NCBI GenBank assembly: GCA_025345505.1
Contig: JANVCC010000018.1
Span: 40,787,263-40,851,262, forward strand
DNA length: 64,000 nt
Source: Todiramphus chloris collaris
Lineage: Eukaryota; Chordata; Aves; Coraciiformes; Alcedinidae
Reading direction: 5' to 3'
Position numbers and translations under genes: made by a program. Below are positions 1 to 13,105 of this stretch, in pieces; positions within the stretch are counted from its first letter, which is position 1, and the number at the start of each line of letters is the position of its first letter. The notes under the pieces are model-generated. The model searched no databases. It saw only the letters and a list, made by a program, of their open reading frames with translations, and was not told the DNA's origin.

Positions 1-388
1 GGATGAAGCAGTTGTCCCATCTGGCCTTTCACTATGAATCTCTGAATCATATTAATCTTTTTCAGAGTCCACTTTTTGTTAAGTTGTTCCTTGCCCATAA
101 CAGTTTTGTTTTCTCCATACTCATCTAAACGAATTCTCTATGAAGTGACACATTTCCCAAAGGAAATATTACAGTCTCATGATTTTATTTGATGGCCCTA
201 ACTTGGCCTTTAATTTTGAGACTACAAGAAGTTTAGAACCAAGTGTTACACAGCCAATGGTATGTGAAAGAACATCTTTCTGATCTCAGATAACTTAAAA
301 ATTATTTCATAATATGTACTAGAGTCACACACTAGCTATTTTTTTTCTTTCCAAAGGCAATTGAATATGCAAAGGAAAGACTATGGAG

Positions 389-419
<31 letters not shown>

Positions 420-2967
420 GGTATTTTGTTTTCCTTTGCATTTTTTAAGAACAAAAAGAAGATTAAAGATAAAATATTGATGTTAATGTTAAATATTCAG
501 GTTTAGGGTTTCAAAGCTGCCTATGGCATTTGAACTCCTGTTTCCTGTTAATTTTAAAGTGAATAGTCAGCTAAGCTTCAATCCTTAAGGATTGTTGTAT
601 CTTACTCAGTGCATCCAAACATCATCTCCCCTGAATAGTTTTGTCAAAATGCAACCACTCCTTGATTTTAATTTTTTTTTCCATATAATGACCTCCTAAT
701 GTGCTAAATACCTTCATCATTGCCTTAGTCTTCTTAAGTCTAGCTAATAATTAACTGACTGATAATACTTTCTGATCAGTGTTTAAGTAATTTTTAAACG
801 GTAACACTTAAAAGAATTAATTTTTGTGCAAGATAACCAAAACGAGCTCTAGGTGTTAGCAAGCTGCTCTTTAGAACCAGTATATTAGAGAATCCTAAAT
901 GTAAAACTATTAATTGGATGATCCTTGATCCCTAACTTGAGCTGCCATCCACAGTCCAGTCATTGCTTGCTCATCTCCCTGTGGGAACCACACTCTTAAG
1001 AAGATTACACTACACAAATAACAATCAGCTTGGATAGAGGATGAAACAGGAGAGAGTCCATTAAACCTTTCACACCATTACAAGCCTCATTGTTTTGCAG
1101 ATGAGCAACATAAAGTAGAACATATGCATGAGGCCTCTTACTGACTCTCTGGATACCAGGGATTTCAACTATCTGAACCTTGTTGATTGCTGTTAAATGA
1201 ATAAATAACCTTGAGATAATCCTTCCCTTCTGCCAGAAAGGTGCCCTGCTTAAATACCAGATAATAAAAAAATGTCCAGATTTCCTTTATCGTATTTTTG
1301 GTTTTCTGTTTTCTGTGTACTATCCTGTAATTGCTATGGTCACTGCTTTTTGCCATCTGCTCTCATCATAAGGTGAAACTGGCATTTTGGAGAGAATCTT
1401 ATTAAGCCAGGCTGTGGGAGGGAATAAAAAAAAATTGTAAATAGTCTTCACACAGTATCTGATTCAAGGTACAGGCCACCTCTGGAAAAGATTTTTCACA
1501 GGGAACTGGAGATCTGAAGTTATCAATTTACATGGCTGTATGTCACAACAAGTGGATAAAAGGTGATTTATTCAAAATTTAACTGCCTGGTTTATCTTTG
1601 CAATGTGCTCCTACAAATGCTATTTTTCATTTTCTGTGCTGGGTGGCTGTTGATGGTGTTTCATTTATTTGTATTTAATATTAATTTTAATGTGTTGGTT
1701 TTTTTAAAATATTTTCGTCAAATGTCAAAATGCTACCTTGTTTATTCAATTTTTGAGATATTGCAAGAATGGCAGAGTGCTCTAATTTTTAGATCACAAC
1801 AACAGGATGCTGGCCTTTTAGGTGTCTCATTTAATGACAAGGTAGGTACATGTGACTAATAGCTTGCTTAGCCAATATTAGCTTAGTATTAGGATTCCTT
1901 CTTAAAGGCAAAGGTAGAATGATAGAATGATAAATATTAATTTATTTGGACCTCCAAGAATAACCTTTAAGCTGGTACTCAAATCTATGCTGATATTTTA
2001 GAAAAGAATTATGTAATATTATTATGTAATATGTATATAAATAACCAAGCAACTAAATCACTCAGGAATCAACAGATTGTTGATGTGCTACAGTGTGAAT
2101 GACACTGAGGTCTATAGCTTTTCATTTATATGATCACATAGACTTGCTTATTTACTAGCCTTTTTTTACACTGTATGCGTAAATTTATTACACTAGAACT
2201 CATATCTCGAATTTATATATTCCTCTGCCCTGAAGCATCCCAAAATATTGGGTGGTTTGAATGAAGATTCTCCCAATTTGAATGTGATCCTAACCAACTG
2301 AGGTTCTCCTGATGCAGCTGAGTTTAAAAAGACTACAAGTAGTCTCTAAAAACTCTACCAGTAGCTCCCGATTAGGGATCCTGTAATTTCTATGAACTAA
2401 ATGAGATGTGAATGAGTCTCAATTTTGTTTATATTTAACCAAAGGGGAAAGAAAAAGTCTCACACTGAATATGCATATGTAATTCTGCACTGGTGGGGGA
2501 GCTTTACATACTCACTGACCGTTGCCCCTTATTTAGCCTAAATGGCAAGAGGTAGTGGTGGGTGAAACTGAAAAGGTTGACTGGTTTAGTTAAGATTTGC
2601 TAAGAATACAGTAATGCTTAACCAAAGCAAACAGTCAAACCCCAGGACCTACGGAGATGATTTTCAAAATAAAATAATTAAAAATATAAAAGATTGCTCA
2701 GGTGACTTGTCTTACTTATCAATTCTGCCTGGACATAACTGTTGAAAGAAGAGTATGTTTTTGCAATAGTAGTATAATCAGAAAATTATCATAGGGATAT
2801 TTTGCTGGTGGTTTTGGTTGGTTGGTTGATTTGGTTCTATGTGAATGCAGACTAAGAAAAATTAAAAAGAACACAGAAGAAAAAAACCAGAACAGATGAA
2901 CCCATGTGCAGCTTCTCTGTGTCTAGAGGAAAATATCTTAGTTATGCAGATAGACAGAGAGAGATAA
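1..2967. other. AT-rich unique DNA, no gene seen
   Basis: No repeat family or gene is recognisable here. The one striking feature is a run of 28 T at 392-419. Open frames on either strand are under 100 residues, are biased to Phe, Leu and Lys codons as expected from AT-rich DNA, and show no domain. The stretch is probably intergenic or intronic. Confidence 0.6.
392..419. repeat. Poly-T tract (28 T)
   Basis: This is an uninterrupted homopolymer of 28 T. It could be the poly-A tail of a minus-strand retroposed copy, but no recognisable gene lies on the expected side, so a simple slippage tract is equally likely. Confidence 0.9.
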
Positions 2968-3022
2968 ATCATAGAATCATAGAATCATAGTATCATAGAA
3001 TGTTAAGGGTTGGAAGGGACCT
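2968..3022 (-). mobile_element. CR1 LINE 3' end fragment
   Basis: Repeated ATCATAGAAT units are followed by a GGTTGGAAGGGACCT block. This is the reverse complement of the CR1 3' terminus and its short tail repeats. Only about 55 bp survive. The CR1 body stops where the GATA microsatellite begins, so the microsatellite may have grown out of the remaining CR1 sequence. Confidence 0.85.
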
Positions 3023-3028
3023 AGAAAT

Positions 3029-3082
<54 letters not shown>

Positions 3083-3092
3083 NNNNNNNNNN

Positions 3093-3139
<47 letters not shown>
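3029..3139. repeat. (GATA)n microsatellite with assembly gap
   Basis: Near-perfect tandem GATA/TAGA units run on both sides of ten N at 3083-3092. The N run is a scaffold gap, so the true repeat number is unknown and probably larger than shown. The array directly abuts a CR1 tail. Confidence 0.95.
3083..3092. other. Assembly gap (10 N)
   Basis: Ten N bases lie inside the GATA array. This is typical of a short-read scaffold gap at a tandem repeat. Confidence 0.98.
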
Positions 3140-4427
3140 AAGAACTGGGATCAATTTATTTTTCCTCTGACATGTCTCCTAAATCCATTTAATTTCCTCT
3201 CATACCCTGAAAGGAAGGCAACATCCTTCCATGGTTCTAATCATAAGACCTTCTCCTCTTCCTGAGGTACTAGTCAATTATTTTCCATCATTCCTTGTGG
3301 ATCTATTCACTTTCTCCTGCTACTTTCCTCTTGTACAATTCAGTGTGGGTGGGCAAACAGCTTATAAAAACCCTGGAATTAGAAATGAAGGGTGATTGCA
3401 GTTTATTGGTCAAAACCAAGCAGAATTACTCTCTCAGGAGTTGAAGGAAGCTTGCTTGGAATCTGTTGGTATTTTACTTGGATCCTTTGGGTCCCATTAA
3501 TCCCTCACTTTCATTGTTCTAAGCACCAATTCATTTCACTTACTCTCACCTTTCCGCATAGCCATGTTGCTTACAATACCACATTGCAATGTTTTCATTG
3601 CTTTGTTTGTTGTTACACAAAATACTGACGTAATAAAAAAAAATACAATTTTTGATGCATTTGCAACAATAACTATAATCTTATACATACAAATATCTAA
3701 TTCATGTGTGTCATTCAAGTATTTTATAACGAAGACAAGGCCTAGAAATAAAATAAATAATTTGAGCATGTCACTAATGATTCCATAATAAATACCTCTT
3801 CCATTGTAAATCAATCACATATTGCTTTAGTACAGAATAATCACTTCAGCTACTTTAAGTATTCTTATCTCATTAAAGCATTTATACTCTTTGCATGTTA
3901 AATACAGTGATTATTTTGCTGAATACTTCAGACGGTGGTGTGTCTTTCCAATTGTGCTTTTAAGGCAGTAGTTAACTTCAGGTAAACTGAATTTCATTAT
4001 GCAGTATTTTGAGGTTTTTAAGTATACTTGCATAATACTTCAGCATTATGCACTGTCTGTGTAAGGTACTTCTACCTGGCTTCTTGAGTGCTTGTTTTAC
4101 ATTCCTTATTTTTCATCAATGAGGGACCGTATTTATTAGTTAAACGTCAATTTTACTCCCACAGCAGTTAAGAAATGATAATACATGCACACATTAAAAA
4201 TATAAGCCAAACAGAGTGTTTTGAGGAAGGGTTTAGAGGAGAAGAGAGGCTTGCTGGATGCTGATCAGTTAGTGTTAAACTAGAATGTCCCATTCCAGAC
4301 TAGAATGTCCACTTCTGGTGGATGCATATTTGCGAGTGTCTTCTTTATGGGCTTAATGTCTGGTGATTTTAGGCTCATTCTATGCATTTATTACAGGTGG
4401 GCATTTTATAAATGTCCTTCTTACATT

Positions 4428-4530
4428 AGGGTTTGGGGTTTTGGTTTGGTTTTTTTGTGGTTTTTTTTTTTTGGTTGGTTTTTTTTGGGGGGTTTTTTTT
4501 TGGTTGGTTGTTTTTTGTTTGTTTGTTTAG
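4428..4530. repeat. T/G-rich low-complexity tract
   Basis: Runs of T are broken by GG pairs (TTTTGG, TTGGTTGG, TTTGTTTG). This is simple sequence with no coding content. Confidence 0.85.
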
Positions 4531-7408
4531 ATTTCTTATGTGTCTAATATATATATAAAAGCTGTAACCTCCATCCAGGACCATCTTAAAAGAAATGTCT
4601 ACAGAAAGGAGTATGCAGAAAGATGGGTTTAGTTCCTCCACTAGGGAGAGAGCAGCTATCCTGTTCACTAGATGGTCTCTGAAAACCTTGGTGTAAGTCA
4701 AAGCCCACTCTTGCTTCAACTGGGTCTCATATGTATAGTTTGATTGTCTCAGAAGTGAATGATTGTATGTTTGTATGATGACTAGTTTGTGGAAGGGAAA
4801 GAAAAAAGAAAAGAAATTAAAACCAAAGTACACAAACTTTGTATTTTTACCTTCTCATAAACTTCAGTCTACCTTACTGATCTTTGTTTGTAGAATTAAG
4901 ATGTTTGTGTCTTGTTTTTAATCTGAAAAAGAGAATAAATGTGGGGATACTTTTTTTCCCATACAAGATATTTCTCTTCCCACACATGGTTAAGTTCAAA
5001 ACCTGTAACCAAGTTTATGCTGACAACTACCATCCAAAGACTTCATGCAAATCAAATTCACACTGATTTTTGGAATTGAGAAACATGATGAAGGAAATGA
5101 AAGATGTGAAAATTTGAGACAAAATAGAGGGTTCATCATTGGTGGGAATTCTCAGCCTACCTACACAGTAGCCAAAAGCATCTCTTTTCCTTTTTTGTTA
5201 AAGTATATATATACTGACTTCACTGTGTTTTAGAAATTAAAAATTCTTCAAGTAGCCTGAACTAGTACATGTCTGGGCAGCAAAATCATCTATAGACTAT
5301 CACTGAAGTACAACCATGTATCATCAAAAATAGGTTGTTCTATGCTAAATTGAAGAGGGAGACAGATGGCATGTAACACCACAGCTGTGTTAATTTTCTG
5401 TCCTGTGACAGATATTGAAGGTGTTTTTTGTCTATATCAATTTGGGATATAAAATAAAAATCTAGGGCTATATATAAAAGGATACCATAGAGATAAAATA
5501 AGTGAGATAAAGTTTTTATTTCTTAGTACTGAAACATTTGATTTCAAAGATTATATTTTATTTTTAAAGGTTATATTATGAGGTAAATATAATTTTTCAA
5601 AGTAAGAATCCATTTTGTATCAAAATGCAAAAGATTTTTGGTTTTAAAATATAAAAACTATTTGATGTTTTGATACTTTTTTCAGATCTATTTTTATTTG
5701 GAAAATTGTTTAAATTAAACATTACCTGATACAGCTTCAGTTTTGTTAAAAAAATATTTTGTATGAGAAAAATATGTTTTTGAAAAAAACTTTTCATGAT
5801 CAGCTTCATCTACTGTGTGAACACAATGTTTTTACAAAACCATTCATAATTTTGTTCAATGTCTGATCTTTTGATTTAACAAATAGCTCACTTCTCCGTG
5901 CATGTTTAGAGGATACGATTTTTAATACTTTCTTCAGGCTTACATTTACTTGCAGGTTCACTGAAAGCATTCAGCTGAACATTAGTTCACAACACTTATC
6001 TCACTAATGCTTATTTGTTGCTGTCACTCTCTGTAGTTTTGCCCAGGTCTTTCTATGACATAATGTAGCTTTAAAGACACAATCTTATCTGATAAAAAGA
6101 GCTTACCTCTGTAAATCTTGTTAAACCTAATGGAAATTTCCTTTGTCTAGAAGAAACACTGGAGAAATCAGATAAACCAAGTCTCTGGCAAACCTAAATG
6201 CTTGATAGCTTTGTTCCTATTATCTCTCAATGACTGGTTGTCAGTTTACTTTACCATGCTCTGTTTCTGGATAATGGCAAGATGCTAATAAGCACAAATT
6301 TTAACACTGGATCTAGGTATACTTGAAGCATGTTCAGACATGATTTTGAATTGTCTACCAGACAAACATTAAATTTTACTGCCTTCTGAACTTCTAACTG
6401 TTTGAACTCATATGATGCCCTAAAATTAACTTTATTACATTAGCACATCCTATGTTTTTGTGAGCATTATAAAAATGCTAGAACAAGGAAGTACAATAGT
6501 CAAAGTTTTCCTTCTCCTTCTCCTTCAAAGAAGTGCATAAATTTGTCAAAAACTTACCTTGAAAAACCTCACCTCTGTAAAGTTAGAAAGAATAAAACCT
6601 GAGTCCACATTTCCATAATTCACATTCTTCCTTTAACCTGAAGTTTTAAAATATCCATTACAATATCAGTGTTATGCTTTAATACTTGCAGTATTATTGA
6701 CTTTTCCAACAGCAACAACAAAACACGGCAAAGCATCCTAATGACATTCTGGAGAAACCAATATGGAAATTAGGACAGGATGTTAATCTACTCTAACACT
6801 CAAGGAGGACACATTTATCAATCCTTATAAGTTTGGGCTATGTCTAACAAGAAGAGCAAATATTTATCTAAATCACACTGGGTAGTTATTCCAAATAGGT
6901 CATCAACATATCTAATTCACTATTTTCACAATTGATTTAGAGTAAGCTGAGGTACAGCATTTGGAGTTGAGTGTGGTTTGGGTTTTCTATTTTGGCAATT
7001 TTAGTGTGTTATTCTCTTTCTGATGTTTATGAAGAAAAAGTATATTAGAACCGACTATACCAAGCTACTTGAAAAAACCCTCTGTAGTAAAAAAACCCAA
7101 CTTCTTCTGATAAAAATCCCAGTGGTTAATGTATGTGAAGTGCTGTGTATACTGTGTTGATAACCAATATAAAGAAAAACTACAAAGAAATGTATTACTT
7201 CTGAGCTTGGGATGTGAACTAAAAAAATGAAGGGAATGGGTGGTCAAGAAAAGCAGGAGGAGGCATTACAAATAAGCATATCAATAACAGGATCCAATTA
7301 TTTTAGTGTTAGATTTATGAAACAAAGATCAGTTCCATCTATACTAAAGATTGACTAATGAAGGTGTATTCCTTCACCTTGTAAGAATTAGCTTGTTTAG
7401 TACCACTG

Positions 7409-7505
7409 TTTGGTTTGGTTTGTTTTTTTTTAATTTCATTTCATTTCCTTCTTTGTTTGTTTGTTTAGTTTTGGTTTTATTTTTGGTTTGTTTTTTTTTT
7501 TTTAA
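7409..7505. repeat. T/G-rich low-complexity tract
   Basis: Imperfect TTTG and TTTGG units are interspersed with T runs. It has the same character as the tract near 4.4 kb. Confidence 0.8.
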
Positions 7506-8808
7506 TATAATAAATCCATTAGAATTTACTTATTTTACATAGCATACAAAATATACAAAATGTTGGAGATTTTTTAAATTTTAAAATAATGGGAACTGGT
7601 ATAAAAAAGAAGCAAAATGAACCCTGCAAACAAGCAAGTTTTCACTAAAACATCTCATATTAAATATATTATGTTCTTATGTCCATTAATTTTATACAGA
7701 CTAAAATAAAAATTCATATATTTTATGGATTTACAACAGTGTGTACAAAATGTCTCCAAAAAGATTAGACTGGTAAGATAATGCACTAGATTTTCTCTTA
7801 TACATTTGTATGAAGCAGTTGATAGATTTATCACTGCTTAACAGATGAGCATGGGAGGAATGGATGAAGTCTTGACCCACTCATCTTCCCATATGCTCAT
7901 AAAATGTAGGAGGGATATAGGCTCCTAATGATCCAGGCTAGTAACAAATTTGTAGGTTGTTCAGCAAATAGGAATACTGTCAGTAATGATTTTGCACCAC
8001 AGTCATTATTTTCACCTAACTTTAGTCATCTAAAATAAATATGTAGTCTAAACTGGTTATTTAGTTTCCATCTGTTGCTAGTGATTAAAGAGGGACATCC
8101 ATTAGATCAAAAGCAGTTAATTACTATCAAAATGAGTTAAACATTAAGAGATTAGTTATTAGTGGCAATATAGGTGTGGTATAAACTTGTGTGTTGCCAG
8201 TTACATATGAAAAATTATTCTGAAAGCCCAAATATATGTTCAGGAGGTCAGAAATCCTCACAGACATGGTCACACTGCCTGAAGTGTTTGGTCTGTCTAA
8301 TTAAAAGCCAATGTGTCTTTTCTCTGTGACAACTGGTGACTCTAGAATTAACCTAGGGAAGCCTTAGAGGCACAAAGCTTTCCAACACCTATTTGAGTTT
8401 TTTTTTCCTGCCTAGAGCTCCATCATGGACAGTTTTTTTTGTTTTTTTTTTTTTCCCCCTCTTCTTTAGTGAACAGGTCCAGGAAAGAGGGAAAAAACCT
8501 GATGGGTTTTCATTTGTTTGTCTGTTTCTCTGAATGACAAAGCACTGCGATTACAGCTGCTTGTCAATGGTTGATAGAAACCATTTCTCTTCATCCAATA
8601 GATATCCAGTTATAATGTTAGCTATCTAAATATGTGTAGAAATTAGCATGTCCTGGTTTAGATGGCTAAATGATACATAGATATTTAGCCAATGAAAAGT
8701 TCAAGGTTGAAACAGTTGACCTTTAGTTATCTTGCCTAACAGAGCAGAGAGGAGACCTATTTAGTAAATCTGAAGAAACATTGTGTATAAGGTGATCTTC
8801 CAGTTACC

Positions 8809-9911
8809 TTTCACTGTCTCCTATAATATCCTCATAGGTAACCTTAAGAAGTGTGGGTTAGATGAGTCGATAGTGAGGTAGATTGACAGTAACAGTGCTC
8901 AGAGGGTTGTGATCAGTGGCCACACTGTAGCTAGTGGTGCTCCCCAGGGGTCAGTGCTGGGTCCAGTTTTGTTCAACATATTAATCATTGACCTGGATGA
9001 AGGGATGGAGTGTACCCTCAGCAAGTTTGATGATGATAGAAAATGGGTCAGAGTGGCTGATACACTGGAAGGCTGTGCTGTCATTCAGTGAGACCTGGAC
9101 AGGCTGGAGAGGGGAGTTGGGTGGAGGAGAACATAATGAAGTTCAACAAAGGCAAATGTAGAGTCCTGCACATGGGGAGGAATAACCCCATGCATCAGTA
9201 GAGATTAGGGGTTCACCTGCTGGAAGGCAGCTCCACAGAGAAGAAGCTGGGAGTCCTGGTGGGTAACAAGTTATCCCTGAGCCAGAAATGTACCCTTGCA
9301 GCCAAGGCCAGTGGTATCCTGAGGTGCATTAAGAAGAGTGTGACCAGCAGGTTGAAGGAGAGTCCTGCTCTAATTTGCCCTAGTGAGGCTATATCTGGAG
9401 TAATGTATCCAGCTGTGGGCTCCTCAGTTCAAGAGAGACAGGGAATTACTGGAGAGAGTCCAACAGAGGGCTGTGAGGATGATTAGGGGACTTGAGCATC
9501 TCTCTTAGAAGGAAAAGTTGAGAGACATGGGTCTCTTTAGCATGGAGAAGACTGAGATGGAATCTTATAAATCCTTATACATATCTAAAAGGCAGGTGCC
9601 AAGACAATGGGGCAGTCTCTTTTCAGTAGTGCCCAGTGACAGCATAAGAGGCAATGGGCACAAGGTAGAACACAGGAAGTTCCATCTGAGCATAAGGAAA
9701 AACTTCTTTAGTTTGAGGGTGATGATGCACTGGAACAAGCTGCCCAGAATGGTTTTGGAGCCTCCTTCTCTAGAGACTTTCAAAACCTGCCTGAATATGA
9801 TCCTATGCAACCTGTTCTAGGTGAACCTACTTTGGTGGGAAGGTTGGACTAGATGATCCCCAGTGGTACCTTCCAACACCTACTATTCTGTGATTTTGTG
9901 AGTCTGTGACT
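8809..9911 (+). mobile_element. CR1 LINE, 5'-truncated, plus strand
   Basis: This is a 5'-truncated CR1 non-LTR retrotransposon of about 1.1 kb. It starts inside the reverse transcriptase region of ORF2. The translated stretch near 8909-9090 contains the GAPQGSVLGPVLFNI block and a decayed catalytic-loop region, as in CR1 reverse transcriptases. Frames then break repeatedly by stops and shifts. The 3' region is recognisable, with a GAAGGTTGGACTAGATGATC block near 9838, and ends in degenerate ATTCTGTGAT-like tail units at about 9888-9911. It cannot encode functional protein. The 5' boundary is uncertain by some tens of bases. Confidence 0.9.
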
Positions 9912-11018
9912 CTACTGTCCACAATTATCTCTTCCTCCTGCCATATGACATTATTTATGTGATTATATTTTTTAAATACTTTATGCTTTGATAGCAGTTC
10001 TGTAAGAGATTTAAAATTTGGATCTGAGCACCCAAAACATCTCCTGAACCACAAAGTTCAAAAGAAGGAATTAGCAGCATCTTCCACAACAAACAATGGT
10101 TATAGTTTGTATATCAAATAGTTATTCTGGGTGCTTGGAATCACAGTTAGGTTATTCCTTTGGAATCATGCATAAGTGATTTTAGATTCATTGCTAGTGT
10201 ATTGAGGCATAGAGATTGAAGACAATCAGAAAAAATAATACACAAATAACTTGCATAAGATAAAAAGGGTTTTTTTTTGCATACATGACTTCATTTTTTC
10301 ACTGGAGATATCTCTACTATAAGCATTATATGTTAAATATAATGAGCTTTCTCAGTGCCCCTTGATTCAATAAACTGAATCAATAAGGAAAGCTTAAATC
10401 AGTGAAAAGGGAAAAAAGAAAGACCAGAAGAGTAAGGAGCAAATTGCTATTCAAGAAAAACAGAAGCCCAAGCTAGACAAAAAGGTTGAGGAATCTACGT
10501 TATAGAAAGTCTGTCCATGAACACATAAATATAAATACACATTAATAATTACAACTAGGATTCAATAAAGCCATTATCCTTCATTTTGTCCTACAATGAA
10601 ATATCCTTTTGATTGCCAAAATAGTCAGAAGCCTGCCCTTCTTCATCCCATATACCAACTGACAAAATCCACGTATTCACTGGCCCCTATCTTCTTTGGA
10701 GGTCACTTTTTACTAAAGAAGGCTCAAGCCTTGAAAAAGCAAATTTTCAAATCTCTGACATTTGTTTGTAGATTCTGAGAACCGTAACTAAATAACAGCA
10801 TGAAGTAGTAACTGGGAGGAATAAAATAGACACCAAACTTTTGGGAAGATCAAAATCATTTGGTTTTAATTTAGTCAGAAGCTTTAAGCCAGATCTTCCT
10901 TTATCTTGACTTGATTTGCCCCTCTCTTGTCCTAGCAAGGTGAAAACTAATTCATCAGAATTTTGTATCTCTTTTGTGCTATAGGATCTACTGTCAAATC
11001 AAACATCTCAAAGCCTCT
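9912..11018. other. Unique DNA between CR1 and split LTR
   Basis: Nothing recognisable was seen. The stretch is AT-rich, with only short open frames without domain signatures. Confidence 0.55.
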
Positions 11019-11023
11019 GTCAC
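11019..11023. repeat. Target site duplication GTCAC (left)
   Basis: GTCAC directly precedes the TGTCAAGG end of the minus-strand LTR. The same five bases follow its other end at 13101-13105, which marks both ends of one insertion. Confidence 0.85.
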
Positions 11024-13100
11024 TGTCAAGGTTTATGGTCAGTGCAGTCTGCTAGACCTATAGACTCTCTCTGTTAAGCCCTCTCCCTCTCCAAATGGGA
11101 AGAGAAAGGGAATAAGGAAGAGAGTCTTAACAATTAAAAAAGGAAACTAAAACAGCTTTAACGAAAACAATAATAATAAAAATAGCTTATATACAAATAT
11201 ACATAAAACCGATATCGAATGCAAACCCCTTCTGATGACAATTGTGCCAATATCACCACTGATACTGTGAAGCAGGCACTGGGGTCCCAAGCTGTACTTG
11301 GAAGCAGAAGGGAACTGGATTCAGGAGCTGGATTTTGGAACTCGATTTGGGAGCACATGGACTGGGATTGAAGACAGAATGGACAGAGTCCTCTTTAAAT
11401 GTTGGCCATTGAAGAAGAGAATAGAGTTTGACCCTTGTGATTCCTGTTTTATACCAAATATGAGGTATATCATAGAATCATAGAATGTTTGGGGTTGGAA
11501 GGGACCTCTAGAGATCACTGAGTCCAACCCCTCTGCCAAAGCAGGTTCACCTATGGCATGTCACACAGGAATGCATCCAGACGTGTTTTGTAAGTCTCTA
11601 GAGAAGGTGACTCCCCAGCCTCTCTGGGCAGCCTGTTCCAGTGCTCCATCATCCTCACAGTAAAGAAGTTTCTCCTCATGTTGAGGTGGAATCTTCTACA
11701 CTCAAGTTTATACCCATTGTTCCTTGTTCTATTGCTAGGCACTACAGAAAAGAGATTCGCCCGTTCCATTTAACATCCACCCTTCAGTTACCTTTCTTCA
11801 CAGGGGAGATGCTCAAGTCCCTTAATCATCCTCATAGCTCTCCATTAGACTCTTTCCAGTAGATCCCTGTCTATCCTAAATCAGGGAGCTCAAAACTGGG
11901 CACAGTATTCCAGGTGTGGTCTAACTAGGGCAGAGTAGAGGGGGTGGAGAACCTCCCTACACCTGCTGGACAGTTTTCTTAATGCACCCCAGGGTACCAT
12001 TGGCCTTCCTGATCACAAGGGCACATTGTTGTCCCATGGATAATTTGCTATCCACTAGGACCCCAGGGTGTTTCTCCATAGTTCTGCTTTCAGCAGGGTG
12101 ACCCCTAACTTGTGCTGGTGTCTGGTGTTATTCCTTCCCAGATGCAGGACTCTACATTTGTCCTTACTGAACCTCATGAGGTTCACCTTCACCCAGCTCT
12201 CCAGCCTATTTAGATCATGCTGGATAGCAGCACAGCCTTCTGGTGTGTCAACCACTCCTCTCAGTTTCATATCATCAGAAAACTTGCTGAGAGTACACTC
12301 TATCCCTTTGTCCAGGTTGTTGATGAAGATATTGAACAAAACTGGACCCAGTACTGATACCTGTGGAACACCACTGGCCACTGGCCTCCAGCTTGACTCT
12401 GCACCACTGATCATAACCCTCTGAATTTTGTTGTTGAGATGGTTTTCAATACACCTCACAGACCAATTGTCTATGCTACATTTCTTGAGGCTTTCCATGA
12501 GGACGTTGTCAGAGACAGTATCAAAAGGCTAACTGAAGTCAAGGTAAATGACATCCACTGCTCTCCCTTCATCTACCCATTTTGTCATGGCTTCATATAA
12601 GGATATCAGATTAGTCAAGCAAGATTTCCCTTTGGTAAATCCGTGTTGGCTACTCTGATAACCTTCTTTTCTTCCATGTGGTTAGAAGTGGCCTTCATAA
12701 TGAGATACTCCATCACCTTTCCAAGGATGGAGGTGAGGCTGACCAGTCTGTAGTCGTCTGGATCTTCCCTCTTGCCCTTTTTGAAGACTGGAGTGACATT
12801 GGCTTTCAATGGAATACCTAGCTGGTCATTTTAGGGTCACCTGTCCTGTCTGCTTCTCCCTGCAGGTGTGTCCTTTTACTTTCTGCACCCCCAACATGGC
12901 ATACAAGAGGTAACAGTGACCTTGGTATGCACACAAATCCTTGGCAGTAACTTTAAACACTGGGTGTTATCATTGCTAGAAGCAGCCACTGCCTGTGAAA
13001 ACAGGCTGCTAACTTCAGACACTGTAGTGAGTTAGAAGAACTGAGATGAAAAGTAAAATCACTGAATGGAATTAATTCTGTTCTAACTCAAGCCAACACA
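11024..13100 (-). mobile_element. Solo LTR (minus strand) interrupted by a CR1
   Basis: Read on the minus strand this LTR begins TGTGTTGGCTTGAG at 13100 and ends CTTGACA at 11024. It therefore has TG...CA ends and is flanked by 5-bp GTCAC duplications. Its two halves (13100-about 12813 and 11470-11024) align in order along the plus-strand LTR at 20157-20839. Shared blocks include CTTCTAACT, TGATAACACCCA, ATCCAGCTCCTGAATCCAG and TTAACAGAGAGAGTCT. The middle is a later CR1 insertion. Without the CR1 the LTR is about 735 bp, near the 683 bp of its relative. No internal retroviral genes adjoin it, so it is a solo LTR. Confidence 0.88.
11471..12812 (-). mobile_element. CR1 LINE, 5'-truncated, minus strand, nested in LTR
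   Basis: This minus-strand CR1 of about 1.34 kb inserted into an older LTR. Reading from 12812 down, it starts in reverse transcriptase at a segment giving TPVFKKGKREDPDDYR (about 12800). It continues through a PQVSVLGPVLFNIFINNL block near 12360, where the usual second glycine of the motif is Val. After that comes a SKFSDDMK region where CR1 elements carry the catalytic FADD-type loop. The 3' region and tail repeats (ATTCTATGAT twice) end at 11471. Stops and frameshifts scatter through it, including an in-frame stop near 12527. It is a dead copy. Confidence 0.92.
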
Positions 13101-13105
13101 GTCAC
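13101..13105. repeat. Target site duplication GTCAC (right)
   Basis: This is the second copy of GTCAC, immediately outside the TGTGTTGG end of the split LTR. It pairs with 11019-11023. Confidence 0.85.

Larger units (their letters stand above)
3140..8808. other. Unique AT-rich DNA with T/G low-complexity tracts
   Basis: No gene or mobile element was recognised. T/G-rich low-complexity blocks lie at about 4428-4530 and 7409-7505, made of TTTTGG and TTTG-like units. A 135-residue minus-strand frame across the first block is composition-driven (Lys, Asn and Pro repeats) and is not a plausible gene. A TGTCCTGGTTT string at 8646 resembles the start of some avian LTRs but has no matching end. Confidence 0.55.

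Noticed and set aside
4426-4833. 135-residue minus-strand open frame
   Set aside because: It crosses T/G simple sequence, and its C-terminal part is only Lys/Asn/Pro repeats from that tract. No domain is visible.
8646-8808. TGTCCTGGTTT string resembling an avian LTR start
   Set aside because: No matching LTR end, target duplication or similarity to the other LTRs in the window was found.
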